A DNA stretch of 64,000 bases, taken from the NCBI RefSeq assembly GCF_000264785.1, contig NZ_AFJI01000082.1, forward strand, positions 1-64,000, given 5' to 3'. A program made the position numbers and the translations under genes. Shown piece by piece: positions 62,498-64,000 of this stretch (its first letter is position 1; every line of letters starts with the position of its first letter). Source of the stretch: Edwardsiella ictaluri ATCC 33202 (GTDB taxonomy: Bacteria; Pseudomonadota; Gammaproteobacteria; Enterobacterales; Enterobacteriaceae). A model generated the notes under the pieces. It saw only the letters and a program-made list of their open reading frames with translations, was not told the DNA's origin and made no database searches.

Positions 62498-63660
62498 AGC
62501 ATTTGCTATGTGTTACTGGTTCACGCGCTGAATATGGAATTTTACGCCGATTATTAATGTTGCTATCTCGTACGGAGGGGGTCAAGTTAAGTATCATCGC
62601 GACAGGGATGCATTGCGATCCTAAATATGGGAGCACATATAAAAATATTGTGAGTGATGGGCTTGATTTAAGTAAAGTTATAGATATTAATTTAGACTCA
62701 TCAAGCAATGAAAAAATAATAAATTCAATGTCGCTTTGTCAGAATGCGTTTGCCTCAATTTTCGCTAATCATGATTATGATGCTGTCATGATCTTGGGTG
62801 ACCGTTATGAGATTTTTTCTGTTGCCACTGTGGCGGCTATGAATAATATTCCCCTGATTCATCTTCACGGTGGCGAGAAAACGTTAGGGAATTATGATGA
62901 ATTTATTCGACATGCAATCACTAAAATGAGTAGTCTTCATCTGGTTTCGACAGAGGAATACCGCAAGCGAGTCATTCAATTAGGAGAACATCCCAGCTCA
63001 GTTATTAATATTGGTGCATTAGGGGCTGAAAATTGTCGTAGCCTCGCATTGCCTGATAAACAGGATTTAGAGTCTCGTTTTGGTTCTTTGGTTAAGCCGT
63101 ATTTTGTGGTGGTGTTCCACCCGGAAACGCTGACTAAAGTCTCATTGACGGAGCAAACATTAGCCTTGATTACGGCGTTAAGCGTATTTTCTGAAGAGTA
63201 TGATTTCATATTTATTGGCTCTAATGCCGATACAGGCTCAGAAAAGATTATTAATATTATTAAGTCATTCTGTTTGCAGAGTGCATCTCGCTATATGATA
63301 TCAGTGAGCCCTGAAGAATATTTGGGCTTAGTGAAGTATTCTTGTGGTTTGATAGGTAACTCATCTTCAGGGATTATTGAAGCTCCTTCGCTGAATATTG
63401 CAACGATTAATATTGGGGATCGGCAGAAGGGGCGTGTTCACGGTGATAGCGTGATTGATGCAGCCTGTACAAAAGCTGCGATCATTGCGGCGATTGAACT
63501 AAGTCAGTCAAGCTGTTTTCAACAAAAAATAGCCATAATCAATAACCCTTATTATAAAAAAAATACGTTAGAAAATGCTGTTGGAGCTATTGTAAGTTTT
63601 TTATTATCAGATAGAAATGTAAACTATAAGGATTTTTATGATATTGATCTTGATGTGTAA
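62494..63660 (+). CDS. neuC: NeuC, hydrolysing UDP-GlcNAc 2-epimerase
   Basis: Converts UDP-GlcNAc to ManNAc and UDP, the first step of the Neu5Ac path. The 388 residues match E. coli NeuC (391). Start KHLLCVTGSRAEYGILRRLL is typical; ILGDRYEIFSVATVAAMN, LHGGEKTLGNYDEFIRHA and GNSSSGIIEAPSLNIATINIG follow. The four-base overlap with neuA (ATGA) shows coupling. All of neuD-neuB-neuA-neuC are therefore in one transcript. Confidence 0.94.
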   Translation: MKHLLCVTGSRAEYGILRRLLMLLSRTEGVKLSIIATGMHCDPKYGSTYKNIVSDGLDLSKVIDINLDSSSNEKIINSMSLCQNAFASIFANHDYDAVMILGDRYEIFSVATVAAMNNIPLIHLHGGEKTLGNYDEFIRHAITKMSSLHLVSTEEYRKRVIQLGEHPSSVINIGALGAENCRSLALPDKQDLESRFGSLVKPYFVVVFHPETLTKVSLTEQTLALITALSVFSEEYDFIFIGSNADTGSEKIINIIKSFCLQSASRYMISVSPEEYLGLVKYSCGLIGNSSSGIIEAPSLNIATINIGDRQKGRVHGDSVIDAACTKAAIIAAIELSQSSCFQQKIAIINNPYYKKNTLENAVGAIVSFLLSDRNVNYKDFYDIDLDV

Positions 63661-63692
63661 TGCTTTTTCTTGCTCTTTTTCTAGGAGGGGGT

Positions 63693-64000
63693 GTGAGTTT
63701 ACTTAAAGGAATCGGTGTATATCTTACATCGAATATATTAAATGCACTTATTCCATTTTTTCTCTTGCCGATATTAACCCGAAGTTTATCGATCGAAGAA
63801 TATGGGCAGGTCGTGATGTTTCAGACATTTCTATCAGCAGTTTCGGTTATTGTTGGATTGAATGCAATAGGTGCGGCAAACCGTAAGTATTATGATGGGG
63901 GTGTTGATCAAATAGTATTAATGAAATTTAATGGAAGCTGTTGTCATATTCTATTGGTTAGTTTCTTGTTTCTTTCTTTTGTAGGAATAACATTTAAGGC
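63693..64000 (+). CDS. wzx: Second Wzx-type flippase, 5' part (cut by window edge)
   Basis: GTG 63693, with AGGAGG four bases before, opens a frame to the window end (102 codons). It reads LLKGIGVYLTSNILNALIPF, LPILTRSLSIEEYGQVVMFQ and FLSAVSVIVGLNAIGAANRK, the standard start of polysaccharide flippases (LPxLTR...EYG). It is distinct in sequence from the wzx at 47382. It follows neuC by 32 bases. It may serve the sialylated unit; what follows it is outside the window. Confidence 0.88.
   Translation, partial: MSLLKGIGVYLTSNILNALIPFFLLPILTRSLSIEEYGQVVMFQTFLSAVSVIVGLNAIGAANRKYYDGGVDQIVLMKFNGSCCHILLVSFLFLSFVGITFK

Overview
The window comes from a gamma-proteobacterium of the order Enterobacterales. 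Nearly every housekeeping gene has a close Escherichia coli counterpart, and many local gene orders match: yohJ-yohK-cdd, udk-dcd-asmA, opgGH with msyB nearby, and nupC/mntH with a ypeC-like gene and glk. The GC-rich backbone joins blocks that are far apart in E. coli. My best guess at genus is Edwardsiella, an inference from protein likeness and gene order. No 16S or marker search was possible.

Layout. Bases 1-170 hold two short tandem repeats and the nupC terminator. Bases 170-5714 carry nupC, mntH, a ypeC-like gene with an internal 33-bp repeat, glk, msyB and an orphan DsrE-type gene. Bases 6168-16471 carry opgGH (osmoregulated periplasmic glucans), ygeA, moeAB, folE and yeiB. Bases 17040-28890 carry a decayed EAL-domain gene, sanA, maeA, cdd-yohKJ, a RarD-like transporter, sbcB, yeeA and dinG. 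Bases 29138-45603 carry a FepE-type wzz, nfo, yeiH, a small membrane protein, yeiE, lysP, metG, mrp, udk, a yicL-like gene running antisense into udk, dcd, asmA and a dcuC-type gene.

From about 45.7 kb to the right edge lies a surface-polysaccharide locus. A JUMPstart/ops element (46034-46072) opens it, followed by a decayed IS1-family element. An AT-rich cassette follows: wzx, scarred IS remnants, wzy, a GT25 and a GT4 glycosyltransferase, a GT4 gene split by a frameshift in a poly-A tract, and gnu. Composition then returns to GC-rich for galF, galE, ugd and a UDP-glucuronate 4-epimerase gene, which supply UDP-Glc, UDP-Gal, UDP-GlcA and UDP-GalA. A second AT-rich cassette starts abruptly at 58.6 kb: a GT52 (sialyltransferase-type) gene, a complete sialic-acid pathway neuD-neuB-neuA-neuC, and the start of a second wzx-type flippase that runs off the edge.

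The most interesting feature is this double architecture. Two variable cassettes, each with its own flippase, flank a shared set of nucleotide-sugar genes. One shows decay (IS scars, frameshifted transferase, gene remnants). The other is an intact Neu5Ac module that could decorate the cell with a host-like sugar. No tRNA, rRNA, CRISPR array or prophage was recognised.
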